Positions 13,738 to 27,800 of a stretch of DNA of 64,000 bases are shown piece after piece (position 1 is the stretch's first letter; the number at the start of each line of letters is the position of its first letter). A program made the position numbers and the translations under genes. The notes under the pieces are model-generated. The model ran no database searches. It had not been told where the DNA came from and saw nothing but the letters and a program-made list of their open reading frames with translations. Source of the stretch: Gyrodactylus bullatarudis (taxonomy: Eukaryota; Platyhelminthes; Monogenea; Gyrodactylidea; Gyrodactylidae); NCBI GenBank assembly GCA_012064415.1, contig SSNU01000251.1, forward strand, positions 1 through 64,000, in the 5' to 3' direction.

Positions 13738-15269
13738 ATTTGACATTTTGCCATGTTATCGTTATTGGTAACATGAAATTTTATCAAGGCTTTTATTTAA
13801 TAATTTTTATCATATACTAAAATATATAAATGTACATATGTTTATTTGGTTTATTTAATTCTTGAATAATTTGAGAGTTGATAAGAATAAATACCATTTG
13901 AACGTGGTATTAGAAACTTTTGCTTTTAAGGGATTCATTAGATCCTCATTTTTTCAAATGAATTTTTCCTCTCTTCGAACACGTGTAGCTGAGAATTTCA
14001 TGAAGTAGTTAAAGATTTATTGACCATTAGAGGACACCCTGATTTTCAATAATCATTATCTTGCATTCTATAAAGAATTAGAAAATTAGTTAGAATTTTC
14101 AAAAAATATTAACATTATGAAATTGAGACACTTGAGAAACAGCCTGAGTCAAATGGAGTGATAAAAATCAAGAAGAATAATATTAGATGTTAGCATTTAT
14201 CTGACAAGGGGTTAGTCCAGAAAAAACAATTCGATTTTGAATTGAAAAAAAAGCGAAATAATTTTTTTGAGGAAATATCTTAGAGGCTTAAAAATGTTAA
14301 CTCCATAATTCTCATGAAAATTTACTTTGTATCATAAAATAATATGGAAAGTAAGAATAAGTAATCCATATTTCGCTTCTGATCGAATGTTTGATAAACT
14401 GGTTTTTTCTCTATTGAGAATCTTGCGGCATTCACCAATTTCTAAGAATCCCACTTCAATAGTATTTCATATGAATCTGTTACTAAAGCTGAAGAAATAA
14501 AACTCGATTAGCACTTATTTTGATTAATGATCATTTATATTTTTCATACTTTTATACTTTTTAAGGATACAATAAAGTTCTTTTTTTTGCTTAAATTATT
14601 TTTGTACAGATTGAACAGTTGTAATAATTTTCTTTTGTGTATTCTTCTAATTCATTAAAATGATTCATAGTACAATTGAATAAATTTCTCAAAAGATCAA
14701 TATTTAATATCAGAGAGATGATGATGGGTTTGGCATTATTACTACAATTCTTGCCAATCTTCAAGTTATTTGCACAACTTGGACTATGTTGTGGGGAGGA
14801 TTGTGTGACAATTTTGAAGTGTATTGATTGGCTTTAAAAAAGAATAATAACATTGTTTGTTAGATAACACAGCATCCTTTTCATGTTTGAACTGTCTGAG
14901 GGGTGGAAAAAGAAAATTTAAATGCAAGAAATACAACAGTGATGAGATGACAACTACTCAAATCAAAACAGTTTCATTCATGTTAGTGAAAGTTATAGTT
15001 TATTGGATTTTCCAGAGGAATGTTGAGTAGAAGTTTATTTTTTCAACTAATTACAATGAATAAAATACAGGAAGTATAACAAAATGAAATAAAATAAGGG
15101 GATCTGTAACAATAGAGTTGTTGCTCCCACAAGGATTTGACAACGGAGACGGCAAAAGAAACTAACAACAATTAATAGAAGATTTTTCTACAACATCAAG
15201 TTTCTAGTTTTGCTGAGCAACATGTAGATTCTACTTGCTTTATTTCTATGATCCGTCCCCTAGAAACCG
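13738..15269. other. Convergent intergenic region (cyclin Y 3' end / TRPM2-like 3' end)
   Basis: It lies between the stop codons of two convergent genes. AATAAA at 13886-13891 fits the cyclin Y transcript. No ORF or repeat of note otherwise. Confidence 0.5.
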
Positions 15270-18200
15270 TCAATAGAAAGCATTCCTGTGTTCAGCAACA
15301 CTTTTCAATATATAATTATGACTGGTGCGAAGGTTTGTATTCTGACAGACTTCCATCCATTTGACGATTTCTTCGTCATGTCCTTCGTTAAATATCTAGA
15401 TTTCAGATAAAATTTTAGGATTTACTAAATCGTAAATTTTCTATATGATATGGAGGTGATAATTCACTAATTTTCAAAATTATTTTTTGCATTCCATAAT
15501 GAAATGAGCCTATGAAAATGGGCCATTTATCCCAACACTTTATGGGACTCAAAAAATAATTTTGTTCCCGACTATCCGGAGATTGATATTGAGTTTTTTT
15601 GTAAAAAGTAACGAACTTTCATCTTCATGTCAAGTAGTTATGAAAATCATCAACATTTAAATTAATTATTAAATTTCCATAAAGTTTCCATGGAATAATT
15701 GATAAAAGTTTTCTTTTACCTTGAGAATGTCAGCTGGAAACAGAGTACCTTTTCCTTCACCCTCATGAATATTAATGACAACTGTTTCGAGCCAAGCACT
15801 ATCAGCGTTCAGCTGATCATCAAGATACCCTTTGAATAGCTAAAAAATAATTTGAGAATTAAAGATGATATTCAAACTCGATAGGGGATAAAATTTGATA
15901 TTACTTGGACTGTATCAGCTCGGTCTATTCGCTTCATTATTCTCTCTACCATCTTTTCAGAGCATTGTGCCTTTAATCTTTGCTCAGCTAATTTCTTCAC
16001 AACCTCCGGGACACATTCATCCAAATCACACTTGTTCAAATGATCAACCAAGAACTAATTATAAAAAAGATTAATTTTCTCTTTCAAGAGTTCCTCTTGA
16101 ATATAACTAACCCATGGTATGCAAAATCTTTTATTTCTTTCCAGTGTAATGTACTGGAGAACAGTCTTGTTCCCCCGAAGAATTAACTCGTTTGTCCTTG
16201 GGTCACGCATCCATTTTGTTATGACTATCACAATAGCGTGATTAGGACCCCATCTCGGTAAAAGTCCCTTGCCAAGCAGTCCAGTTCTTCCCATTGGATT
16301 AAGCGGAGCACCTGTTCTCGGATCCAACCGGTATCTTCCCAATAATGATTGACGTCTGAGTTTTGCCTTTGTGTCATACTGATTGAACGTGATTTGTCGT
16401 AAATGTTCACTAGATACAGATGGCATGCCATGACGAAAGCTTTTCGAATAAACAACAAATGTTGACAACATCAAATCTAGTTTAAACTTTGTTTATCGAT
16501 TATTCTCGTGAATTGAAGAATCTCGGAATCAAAGAGTCAGCTTGAAACCATAATTCCCAATTCTTTCGTTATTACAAACTAAAGCTGGTAGTTGATACGA
16601 AGATGAGAATTGACTAGTTACACAAAAAATCCAATTTTTTTCACAAATATAGAAAAAATTTATAACGAACCATCTAATAACAAAGAAAAATGACCAAAAT
16701 TAAAAATTTTTTAAATAAGAGTCTTTCAGAACTTCAATGACCAAATTATTTGTCTAATGGTAATCCCTGATCTTCGAAATCAAACGTTGAAAATGTGAAG
16801 ATAATGAGCTTTTTCGAAATCCTAAAACTATTTTTATTCCTAAATGGCCAATGAAAAACATTAGATTTTTCGTAGGAATGGTAAATTCTCATCTTCATAT
16901 TATCGAAGTGAGTATTAGGTATCTCGAGAGTGTTTATAGTTTAACTTTGACAACATAGTAACGAGGAGGAATATTATTAAAGACTCACTTTCCCCCATCA
17001 TGGGAATCAGGACCGGGAAATTTGAGAGCTTCCTCAGAAGAGTCATACGCAAAGTAATCCATATAGTCAACCTAGAATGAATGAAATAAATTTGAGAAGA
17101 AAAGCTCCTTAATTTTACTTACCGTCCACGGAACCTTATCTGGAGGAACGTTCATACGCATACCAGGATATTTCTCGAAATTGAAGGGGTAAATTCTCCA
17201 AAGACGATGGTCTTCGATTGTTCTTTCCAAGGTTCGGCCAAGTTTATCATCAGACACTGAGGGTTCGATAACATCATCAGCTTCTGGGTTACCACCACCC
17301 TCTCCTCCACTAGATTCTTCTTCACTACTCGGTTCAGCTAGTCCTATTTGCATGGGGGATTCTCTGATAAATGAAAAACCAAATTAGAAATAATCTATTG
17401 AAAATGAATAACATCAAGTTACTTTAAAACAGATAGATAGATAGATAAAAATTATTTTATTTATACATGGATAAATTAAAATATTTTTCTATATACTCAG
17501 TAGTAGATACCTGAAAAATTAATATCTAATAAACAATCAACCTACGCAACGGGAGGAGGCATTATAGGAGGCGGTGGAGGAGGAGTTGGAGGTCTCAAGA
17601 CATCCTTTGCAGCTTCTAAAGCAGCCTGAACAGCCATCTCAAGTTTAGTCTTACGTCTTGAGACCACAGGCGGGGTCGGTGTTTGGCCTTCTTCAGCATC
17701 TCTTTGTTGCTTTTCTTCTTTTTTAATCTCAACTACTTCATCTGTTAGTTCATTACATTGACAAGAGGGCAATTCGGCGATTTGCTTGCAAATCTATGAG
17801 AAATTCATTTGATCTTTTTTCATTTTCTATTAAAATTTGTACTCACCCTATCTTGCGATTCAGAAATATGTTTGACAACATCTCCTAGGCCGTTGAGAAT
17901 TCCAGATAGATCATTGAGTCGATTTTCGACATCAGTGAACTTTGTAAAATGTTGATCAATATCCTTGAAGCGTTTCTCGAGTTCCATACCGATACCCTTT
18001 TTGGTAAAGTAAGTTTATTGCTTATCTTTAGAATTATTTTATGAACTCACCTCGGCAACTGATGTCATTTCGCTTTTGAAATCGATTCCAGGTCCGGCTA
18101 CAGCACCTGCACCTCCACCGCCACGGAAAACAACAGCTCTTGATTCTGCGCCTCCACGTTTTCCGCCAGACTTTTGTGAAGGCTCCCTCAAATAATCCAT

Positions 18201-18889
18201 GGCTTTCATATGTTCCCATTTGACCATTTCCCGCTCCTTCTTCAAGTCTTTGAACATAACACCTTGATGAACAAAGTTTAGAAAGATGAAAGCCTGATTT
18301 TTTCATTTTATTGAAATTAATTCTGCTGCCATGTATGTTTAAATCAAGAATCCAGAGAAAAGTTACAGATAGTGGACGAAGCAAAGATTTCAACACGAAA
18401 ACAAATTTAGCCTCGTAATAAAAGGTTGTCTTTCTTATTATTTCATAAAATACTATTTTTCTCTTCTCCTTAATTCTCTCATAATTTCAAGACCTTGAGA
18501 AGAAAATAGACCGATCTAGCACTTTATAAATTTAATCTGGATCAAGAAAAATAAGCTAACCCCCTGAGAAACAGTCTAATAAATTTTTTGAGTTCCTAAT
18601 CATAACTTTTGAGCAGGAAGTAAGTATCAAACAAAAATTTCACTTTTTAATTTGGAGTGTTATTGAAAAAATTCAGGTTTTTAACTTACAGAAAGGATTT
18701 TCTTTAACTGTTTCATTATTTCGAATGCTAGCGCATTTATTGCCAATGGCATTATATCCTTCGACAAAATGCCAGAATATGATCAGTGGAGGTACCAATG
18801 GGGAACGATGTACATATTCTGCAATCATTTGATATCGCTGATAATTCCAATAGTACGTTGAGGCACTCTCGATTTCTTCATATGTTTTT
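15270..18889 (-). other. TRPM2: TRPM2-like gene: cytosolic C-terminus and NUDT9-H exons 24-33
   Basis: Exon 24 has the TRP-helix region YYWNYQRYQMIAEYVHR and PLVPPLIIFWHF. Exon 25 has a Gly-rich segment; exon 26 a 50-residue heptad-like coiled coil (GIGMELEKRFKDID). Exon 27 ends in PPTPPPPPPIMPPP and exon 28 begins with a Glu/Ser/Gly-rich acidic run. NUDT9-H follows: YPGMRMNVPPDKVPWT, LNPMGRTGLLGKGLLPRWGP, RFCIPW, KGYLDDQLNADSAWLETV, and a final VKWMEVCQNT ending FY-stop. The position of the Nudix box (exons 30/31 junction onward) reads IPWFLVDHLNKCDLDECVPE and then VVKKLAEQRL. The GG dipeptide and the REUxEE glutamates are missing, so hydrolase activity is not expected. Confidence 0.88.
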
Positions 18890-21800
18890 CTAAATTAGGA
18901 TAAAATATCGATTAAATGAATTATCAAAATTTACAAAAATGGATTATCTAAAAATGAATCATTAATAACTAAAAATGTAAATAAAATCAATGTATTTTAA
19001 GTAGTTCTGAAAATTTTTTACTACTGTAAATTCATCTTGATTTGAGAACTCAAAAAAGTGATTCTGTCCCATGTTCTTGGAACTCTTGAAAGACTCGCCT
19101 TTATCCTACCAAAGTAAAAAATCATATCTATATCTTTCTTGATATCTCTCTCAGTTATAAAACAGTTTCCCACATTTAAAGAAAAACTTTATAAATCTGA
19201 TCATATGATCATTTTATTGTATTAAATGGCTCTATAAATGGAAGATTAACACAGTTATGAAAGAAAAACTGAGTTAAATTATTTATTTTTGAAATTTCCC
19301 AAGAGTTTACAATTTAGTTCGAAATACAAGCCTTGAAACCTTTTGATTAAGTGAAAATATAAATCTTTCAGAAGCTTAAAATTCAAAGAGATTATACAAA
19401 ATGGAAAAATCAGACATGAGAACCATTAGGAATATCGAAAACTATAATGGATATTTTTTAACAATAAACATTAGATTTATATTCAGAAAGGTAGGAATTT
19501 CGAAAGAATAGCATTCAATATTCCCATAAATATTTAGAATAAAGACTGATATTTTTATGATCATAACATCGTAATTAATAAGAACAAGAAAAAAAACAAT
19601 GGAAGGTAATAAATTAATCATTGAAAAATTGAGATACATACCACAATGTGGTCTCGGTAAATTTTTTTCTATATTTATTAGGGTTTGATCATTGAAATCA
19701 AAAAACTAGAATATCGCAAAGCTTGGACCATCATTAGAGAGTTAATTTCATGCTAAATTTTTTCAGTCATATGATTGAAAAGACCTCATATTTAGGTTAG
19801 TTATGCATAAATCTACCATATGCCAACGTTTCAAAGCAGCAGATTCTAAGATGACGATTTCAAGTTTTTTTCATAATTCACCGATAAAATTTATACCATT
19901 CGATTGAGAATTAACAATTATATATGTTTCCACTATTTGATAGTAATATGATAGCTACTTAGTTTATTAATATTTTCGTTCAGGGAATTTTACAGCTATT
20001 TTTCTTCTTCTCAGACTTTTACTTTTTTATACCAAAATGAATATTTTTAAATATAGGATAAGTTGAGACTTCAAGCTAATCTTAGGTATTTTTTGGTACC
20101 AGGCCCAATATTTATCAATTATCATACAGGTCATCTAATAATAACAATAAAGTCCAAATAATCGAAACTACTCAGCATTTTTAAGATTAATAACTCTACT
20201 AATTTAGAAATATGTAAGAAGATATATTTGGAACCAAATGTACATTTCTTAGAGGATCATCTGGTGGTCTCACTTTAAAAAGGATAAAAGTCAATAGTTG
20301 AATGAAATATAATAATTTACAAATTTTTAGAGAAATAGTAAAAGTTAAAGAATATAAGAATCATGAATGAAACTAAAAATGATCACTTGATAGTATCTTG
20401 AGATTATTACGTTCGAGAGATGTTCAAAAACATCGGAAAATTCACTTAAATAGATAATTTAGAAATATGTAAGAGAATATATTCATGACCAAATGTACAT
20501 TTCTGATCAGTGGTCTCTCTTTTTAAATGATAACAGTTAAAGTTTGAATGAAAAATAATAATTTACAATTTACAAAAAAAGAGTATAAGCTAAAGAATAT
20601 AAGAGTCATGAATGGAAATAGAAATATAATGTAAGCTGAAAAAAACCAAAAACTCTTCAATAAATAAAAATTGTTACAGTGAAATGTTTATGAATGAAAT
20701 TTTCTCTTGAGTAAGTCCAATTGATAAAAAACCAAAATACTTTTTTCATCAATAAATAGCAACAGTGAAGAGGAAAAGGTGAAAAAGCTCACATAGGCCG
20801 CGGTAGTTAAAGACTAAACGAATAATTCTTTTGAACACAAAATTTAGGTTTATACATGTTGATGAAGAATTTCTCCTTTTCCCTATCTGTCCTATCATGC
20901 CCTGGGTTCTTGTTTAAAATAGAAAAATTAGAAATCTAAGCAGCATGGTCTCCGTTTTTAAGATGTCTGGTGACCAGACTCTGGTCGGCGCAGTATCTTT
21001 ATTGAGGTGATCAATGATCATAAGATCTCTTGTTGAAAACTTCCTAATTCTACGTCCTATATACGAAGCACTACAGCCACATTGAAATTTGTAGAATCTT
21101 AGTACATCCTTATGGATCAAACTGAATAATCTTGTAGTTTTAAATGCATCTTTCAAGGTAACTAAAATCATTGGAAAAAACCATTGCAAATATCAACTAA
21201 GAATTTTTTTATAACTTCAAACAATTTTCTACTTTGAAAATAAATACTTTATCATCTTACTACTTGTTAACAAGAAAAAAATGAGCAATAAATTCAGATT
21301 AAAATTAAAAATCTTTATACGAATTGATAGATCGGTTCTCCTATATTTGGTCTGTTATATCAACGAGCTTTCTAAGAATTTGTAAAAAATGAATACTTTA
21401 TTGAATAGAATAATCTCTGAATTCAATTTTTCATAATTAATTCCTTATTCGATTTAAAAAAAACAGGAAAAAATAATGAGTAATGATTTAAATAAAACAT
21501 TTTTTTATCACACAAGCGGTGAAATTTTTTTTTGAATTTCATATAACGAGGCGCAATTTATGTAGTGGGTGTAAATAAATTTCAATTCAACTCAACATTT
21601 TCCCAGATCTAAATCAAATGATGAAAAATGACAAATATTTCTCCCTATTTATGTCACTAGGAGTTAAAGATGACACTTGAAAAAAATAAACTGAAACAAA
21701 ATAAAAAGAAAACACTGATCAAAAGGAGATTCGCTCATATTCTTACATCATCATCAGAGGGGAAAAAGAAAGCTGTAAGTCTTACAGTGTAAGAGCAACA

Positions 21801-24800
21801 TAAAAAAATTATTTATCATCTTTCCATCTGATAATGTAGATTTGGAATTGGAAAATTGTTTGAGTCTAATTTTCCCCCTTGTTATGTTATCTACGAGATA
21901 AAAAATATACCATAAAGTTTTCTGATCAAAGAGTGTGAGTATCTCATCATTAGATATTATGTATCATATATAAATAAAATAATATATATTATTTTATCAA
22001 ATATGATAAGATCGAATATCTATCAAACTATCAAGTGTATCAAGCACATTCACACGCTGCAATGTGGATGATGTGTGGGGTATTTTCTGTATAAATTATA
22101 AATGATCAAGTAAAATATGAACTGTATAATCCAACAATTATGAGAGGAATAGCGAAAAAAATTGGTGAAGATGAATCAGACTACATTTCTGTGGGAGAAT
22201 ATCCAGAAGAGGTTCTTGGAGCAGTAGATTTATTCCATCCTATCTCAAATTAGCATAATTAGTTAAAAGGTTTGGTTCCAACAATTGTATAATATCTTTC
22301 TGTGAATCTTTTAACCCTTTCAATACCATAGCTAGTCGAAGAAAGTTTCAGGCTTAATTCTCTCACAAAATAACCTAGATATTGAATTCTACTTCCTTCC
22401 GAAAAAGTTCAAATATTTATGGTATTCTTATGCCTAGCTAGCAAAAATATAGCATGATAGAAATCTTAGATAGTTTGTGGTATACTATTAAAAAATAATC
22501 ATGAAAAAATGTTTCAAAATCATTGGAAAAAGTCAATTTGAACAATCGAGAGGGTTAAAGACGAAATCGTATTCTTTGTCGAATTATGATCCGAAATTGC
22601 AGCATTTAATTGCTTCAAATCTTTGAAATCGATCAAAATTTTTAGAGAGCTCCAACGCTTAAAACTTGTTGGCTTATTTCATATATACAAGTGTTCCTCA
22701 CTATCCGGAGAAAAATATCGAGTAAATATGAAGATGAGAGTAATGACGAAATTTAGTGAACTTTTACAGGTGAATTCGAATGTTGATCCCAAATATCATT
22801 ACTTAACTGCTTCTAATCATCAAAATCGATAAAAATTTTGGGTTCAAAAGTAGAAAAAGTGGAAATTTTGTGCATTTTCGTAACTCGAAAAACGTCCTAA
22901 TTTTGGTCAAATTGAATTTTTTTCGGAATTTTTTCGAATATCCACATCTTATAAGCTCATTCCATTTTAGAATTCAAAAATTATTTTTTTCTGTGAATCC
23001 AGAGAAAATATAGAGTTTTTTGTAAAAATAGTAAATTCTCATCTTCATGTCAATTAGGTTTAGCTCAATTTGATATTTTCTTGCAGTATTCCTGATTTTT
23101 TTATTCTATCAAAAACTTTCAAATGATCTAATGCATCTAAATTAGCACTTATAAAATCTTTCCGAGTGTATTCAAAAGTAAAAATAAAACTTGTCAAATA
23201 ATGTATTGATCATTTTTAGAGCAATTATATTAAACTGCATTATTTTCAGCAAAAGTCTAACACTAAAAGTGAAAAATTATCAGTTATTTTTCAGAATAAA
23301 CTAAGAAACATGACCTTAGGAATAAGATCTGCCATCATAGAGGGTAAAACTAGGCAATGCTCACAAGTTGTTTTCATCTTTTCATTCTCTCGGTCAGTTT
23401 TATTGAATGGAATTGTATTTTGAAAGTAATAAAAATTCTTTAATCATCTATCCAGAGGTCAAAATAGATGTGCTCAAATTAAATTAATATCTAGAGGAAT
23501 TTCTCAATTTGTTACAATTACAAAAACAAAGTGGATATAAATGATGTTATTATAAGGTAGTAATCTTGAAGTGATTGCGAAAATTAAACAATGTAAGATA
23601 TTAATAGATATCTAGAAATCGAATTTGATCAAGATTTCTTGGAATCTAGATCATGAGGCTCACTTTCAAGATATCAAAAATTAATTTTATAAGAAGTTAT
23701 GACATATTTCAAACCTTGAAGTAGCGCCAAATTCCCATAATTTGAATTTTAAATTTTGAAATTTGAGTTGGGAAATTTTGGTGATGAAGATTTGATTTTT
23801 AGGATCATAATAAGACAAGAAAACCGATTATCATCATAAATAGATAAATTCGCCATTTATCAGGGTTCTTAAATCATCAACATTTAATCGATTTTCAATT
23901 AGGGAAAATGATCAAAAATTCAAAATTCAATATTCCCTCGATAGTTTGGTGATTATTTAAATCTGATTCAGCATATTTGATTTCTTTGTCAAATCGTGAT
24001 CACTTTCTCACTTTGAAATCAGCAAAATTTTTTCACTCAAATTTCAAAAGATCGGAATCTGGCGCTAACTTAAGATTCAAAGTAATAATTTCCTTAAAAA
24101 TTGATTTTTTCAAAACTATCTTGATTCTTCATATCTTGATTTCTAAGTGAAAAAGCGATCCCATATTGATTTTTAGGATCATTATTAGCCAAAAAAATCA
24201 AATATATTGATTAAAAATTTTATAACTAAGTTTTCTTTGCGGTTAATAATTACTCTAGACTTTATAGTATAGAGGCATTAGAGTTTGAATCGATTTAGCT
24301 AAATAATGTCTGAAATTTTCGAATGTTTGGAAATTTCCGGATCTTCGGTCATTATTGATCAGTTCAGTTGGTTATATTAATTAAATATAAAACTTATTAA
24401 TATGATGTTGAGAGTTTACAATATTAGTATTTAAGGGTTAACCCTTTCGAGACGATAAGAAAACCGATCGAGAAAAAGACTCAGAATTGATATAAAACTA
24501 TTTCAAATGAGATTCTAATGAGATTTCTATTCAATAAGAATTCTTTTGATCTAAAAAGTCAATTTTCTATTGAATTTCCCATTTACTAATGAGTAGATGA
24601 AAACCAATTTTAACGAAATTTGGTTATTTTATCCAAGTTTAGATATCTCTTGGAGATTTTTTGGTATTTTCGAGATTTTTTTAACGTAAATTATTAAATA
24701 GATTATGTGATATTTTTTGGATCAGCGTAATAACTGAGAATTTTCAACTTTGAATAATCGACCTATATAGGGCGAACCTTACGAAAGGGTTAAGTGATAA

Positions 24801-27800
24801 AAAACTTACGAGAACATGGCAATCAACAAGTTGAACATGAGAGTATTTGTCAAAACTACATAAAAACCTAACATGAGCGGTATGAGCCATCGGGAAGTCT
24901 TTGTTGGACACTTTCCTTCCTTATCACAGTCATCGTCTGAAAGGAAATTTCATTTTATTCATTGTGTTAAAAAATTCAATTTCAAAAAACTCACCATCCC
25001 CCTGGAGAACATCGAGACCAAAATCGCCAAACATTTGAAAATATGCCTTTGTGTACATTTGAAAAATAGTATCTTGAAAGACCATTGTTTTTATTGATAA
25101 TGAAGCTAAATAGAAAATAAGTACGTCAATTAATTTCTCTATCCCAGTAATGAATAATAAAACAGAGGCACGTTCATTTGAATATTTTGAAGGAAATCAT
25201 TTCATCTGGAAGGATTTGATTGAATCAAAGAAAGCCAACATACACTGAAAATACTTACAATTCATATCTTCCTTGTTGGAGTAAATGCCATTCGGATAGG
25301 CAATAGACTGTGAAGCAACAGCATATCCAACAATGATAACTGTTAAAATGACCATGAATGGAATTAAATCGTTGGTGACCATCTTGCCAATCATAATTAG
25401 TTTTGGTCCAAGGGCAATATGAAAACTGAATGTGTACATGAGACGAATGTAAAAAGTGAACAGGCTTATAGCAAGGCATATACGGCTAACATTCAATGTA
25501 TCATCAGTGATAATTAGAAAATTTTCATTTTGCAAATCGATTTCTTCCTTATCAACCAGTACAATGATCCGCATTATAAATCCAGCAATAAATAATGCTA
25601 AAGCAGCACAATCAAGTTTATTCCAGCCATCGGATATGTACGTTCGAAAACTGATACCCGACAATACTGCCTGTAAAATTTTTCATAATATTAATACTTG
25701 TATTATAATTATTATTTTGAACAGTTTCAGTTATTTCCTGATTCGAGATGAGCTAGACAGGAGACAAATGAACCTATTTTTTCCAACTTTGTACCATAAA
25801 AGAGTCATGGATCTTTTGAAGAACAATAAAGGAATGAATAATAAACTCACCCAGCATATCTAAAAGAGATCAGAATATTTTGATTAACCTCTATGAAATG
25901 AAAATATCTATAATTACTATAACTTGCCTGTTTAATTTCCTCGATGAATAAGGTTACAACCCAGGCTATAACAATATATTCAACTGGAGATATTCTTATA
26001 CGAAAATCAACTAATAGAAGATAACTAAATAACAATAGGAACGTCATATAAGAAAGCTGAAAGAAAAAAATAAGGTTAAAATTAAATATTTATTAAGAGT
26101 AAATTTGTAATAATTTTAGGACAAAATAACTATGGTTAGTTAACATTATAGGTATTTTTAAACGCCTTGTTTCACGTCTTAAATAATAAAGCTATTGCAT
26201 GAAATGGAGCAAAAAGCCAAATTTCCAATCCACTATTATTATTTCTTCTCTGTGAGTTAAGAAAGAAATTATTTATGTTGATGGATAGTTGACAACGACA
26301 CTTGATCAAAACTTTTTCAAGAGTGGCCAAAATAAACACTTGAAATTATTTTTGGGGGGAAAAAGGGAAAACTCACTGTGTGGTAAACAAATCTAACTAC
26401 AGGAGCCATATAAAAATCTCGTATACTTTCAATGAATTCAACAGCCTTTGTTGTAATTGATTTCTGCGCTTTTGTCCTAAATTTAAATTGTCAATATTAG
26501 TTGAGATTTTAAAAAAGTTGAGTGATAATATATAATTAAATATTTTCATTGAAAGATTTGTTTTAAACAAAAGGTTAACTCAAACAAATATTAGATTGTA
26601 TTCATGTAAGTTTGATTCATTTATCTAATATTCTAATTTCAAAAGATAATAAAGAAGAATTTGGATATTCTAAACATTCTCAGTCTTTTTCAAACTTCAA
26701 TAGATAATATTTATTAAATAATATTTAAATAATTTAATAAATATACATATTTTGGATCATAAAATATCGAAGCTATTTGCACAAGTATCTTTTTTTATAA
26801 AAGATTTTTGACATTGATTTCGTTAGAGCTCATTTTATTGAGAACGAATCAAGGTACGAAATTCGCGCCCAATTTCAAAATATTTAATCGATAATGAAAA
26901 TTTAAAAAGTTTGGCATCAAATCTAATCAATAGAAATACTTTAAGTTGAGAAAAAAAGGAATTAATTAAAAACTGGATCAGCAAAATAAAAATTTAAAAA
27001 ATGCTGATAATCTTATTGATGTATTTTTGAAGGAGAATTTTGAAAAGTTCATTCGAAAACGGAAATGACAAAAATACTACATTGTAATTACAGAGTCCAA
27101 AAATATTTCCTTTTACTTTAAGAAATTCATAGCAATTTTCATATTTTCTAGGGTAAGGCAATGTTGATTTGTTCTGAAAAATATCGATAATAACACAATC
27201 TAGCAAAATAACATTTTTTCCTGTATACTCTATAAAATTTTGACAGAATGTTCATCAGATCAAAATATAAAGATTCTGGAAATTTATTAGCTTGTAAAAA
27301 TATTCGAATTTTAGATCTTATTTGTGCTCGCATTACAATTCTGGTTTAGAAGCTATGCTTTTATCTCTCAAATTTCAATTTCTTTTGGAAAAATTCAAAT
27401 CTCTTTTTGAAGCTGTTAGGAAACACACAGGTGTTTTTCCTCACTCTGAAATTTATGAATCTGCTTTGAAAACATCTGAAAACTGACCAAAAATGGTGAG
27501 AAACTCGGCTTTATATTTTATTCTTCAAGATCTAAATGAATTTCTTCTGCTATCTGATCAAAGTGAAAAATTCATTCAGAATTGTGATGCGAGCTACAAT
27601 AAACTTTTTGGAGCAAAATTAAGACTTTAAATTCGGTTAACCCTTAAAGTCCCACAGTGATAGTTCTATCACACGTAATTTTAGCAACTCATTATTATTC
27701 ATTTAAGGCTTAGAAAATACTTCGTTTACCACCCATTCGATTGGAAATTTATTAATCTCCTGGAATACGCAAAGATCTTGGTTCTATCATTAATCAAACT

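Larger units (their letters stand above)
18890..24809. other. Largest TRPM2-like intron (5.9 kb) with nested repeats
   Basis: It separates the S6 exon from the TRP-helix exon. It holds a Penelope-like remnant (about 20.2-21.2 kb), tangled family-A foldback pieces (about 22.55-23.06 kb and 23.6-24.2 kb) and a family-B element at 24438-24793. The ORFs at 19442-19639 and 22623-22832 are chance or repeat frames. Confidence 0.6.

Noticed and set aside
22623..22832. 69-codon plus ORF
   Set aside because: It is inside family A foldback sequence in a TRPM2-like intron.
25456..25863. 135-codon plus ORF over the S3-S5 exon
   Set aside because: It is antisense to conserved TRPM transmembrane coding sequence.
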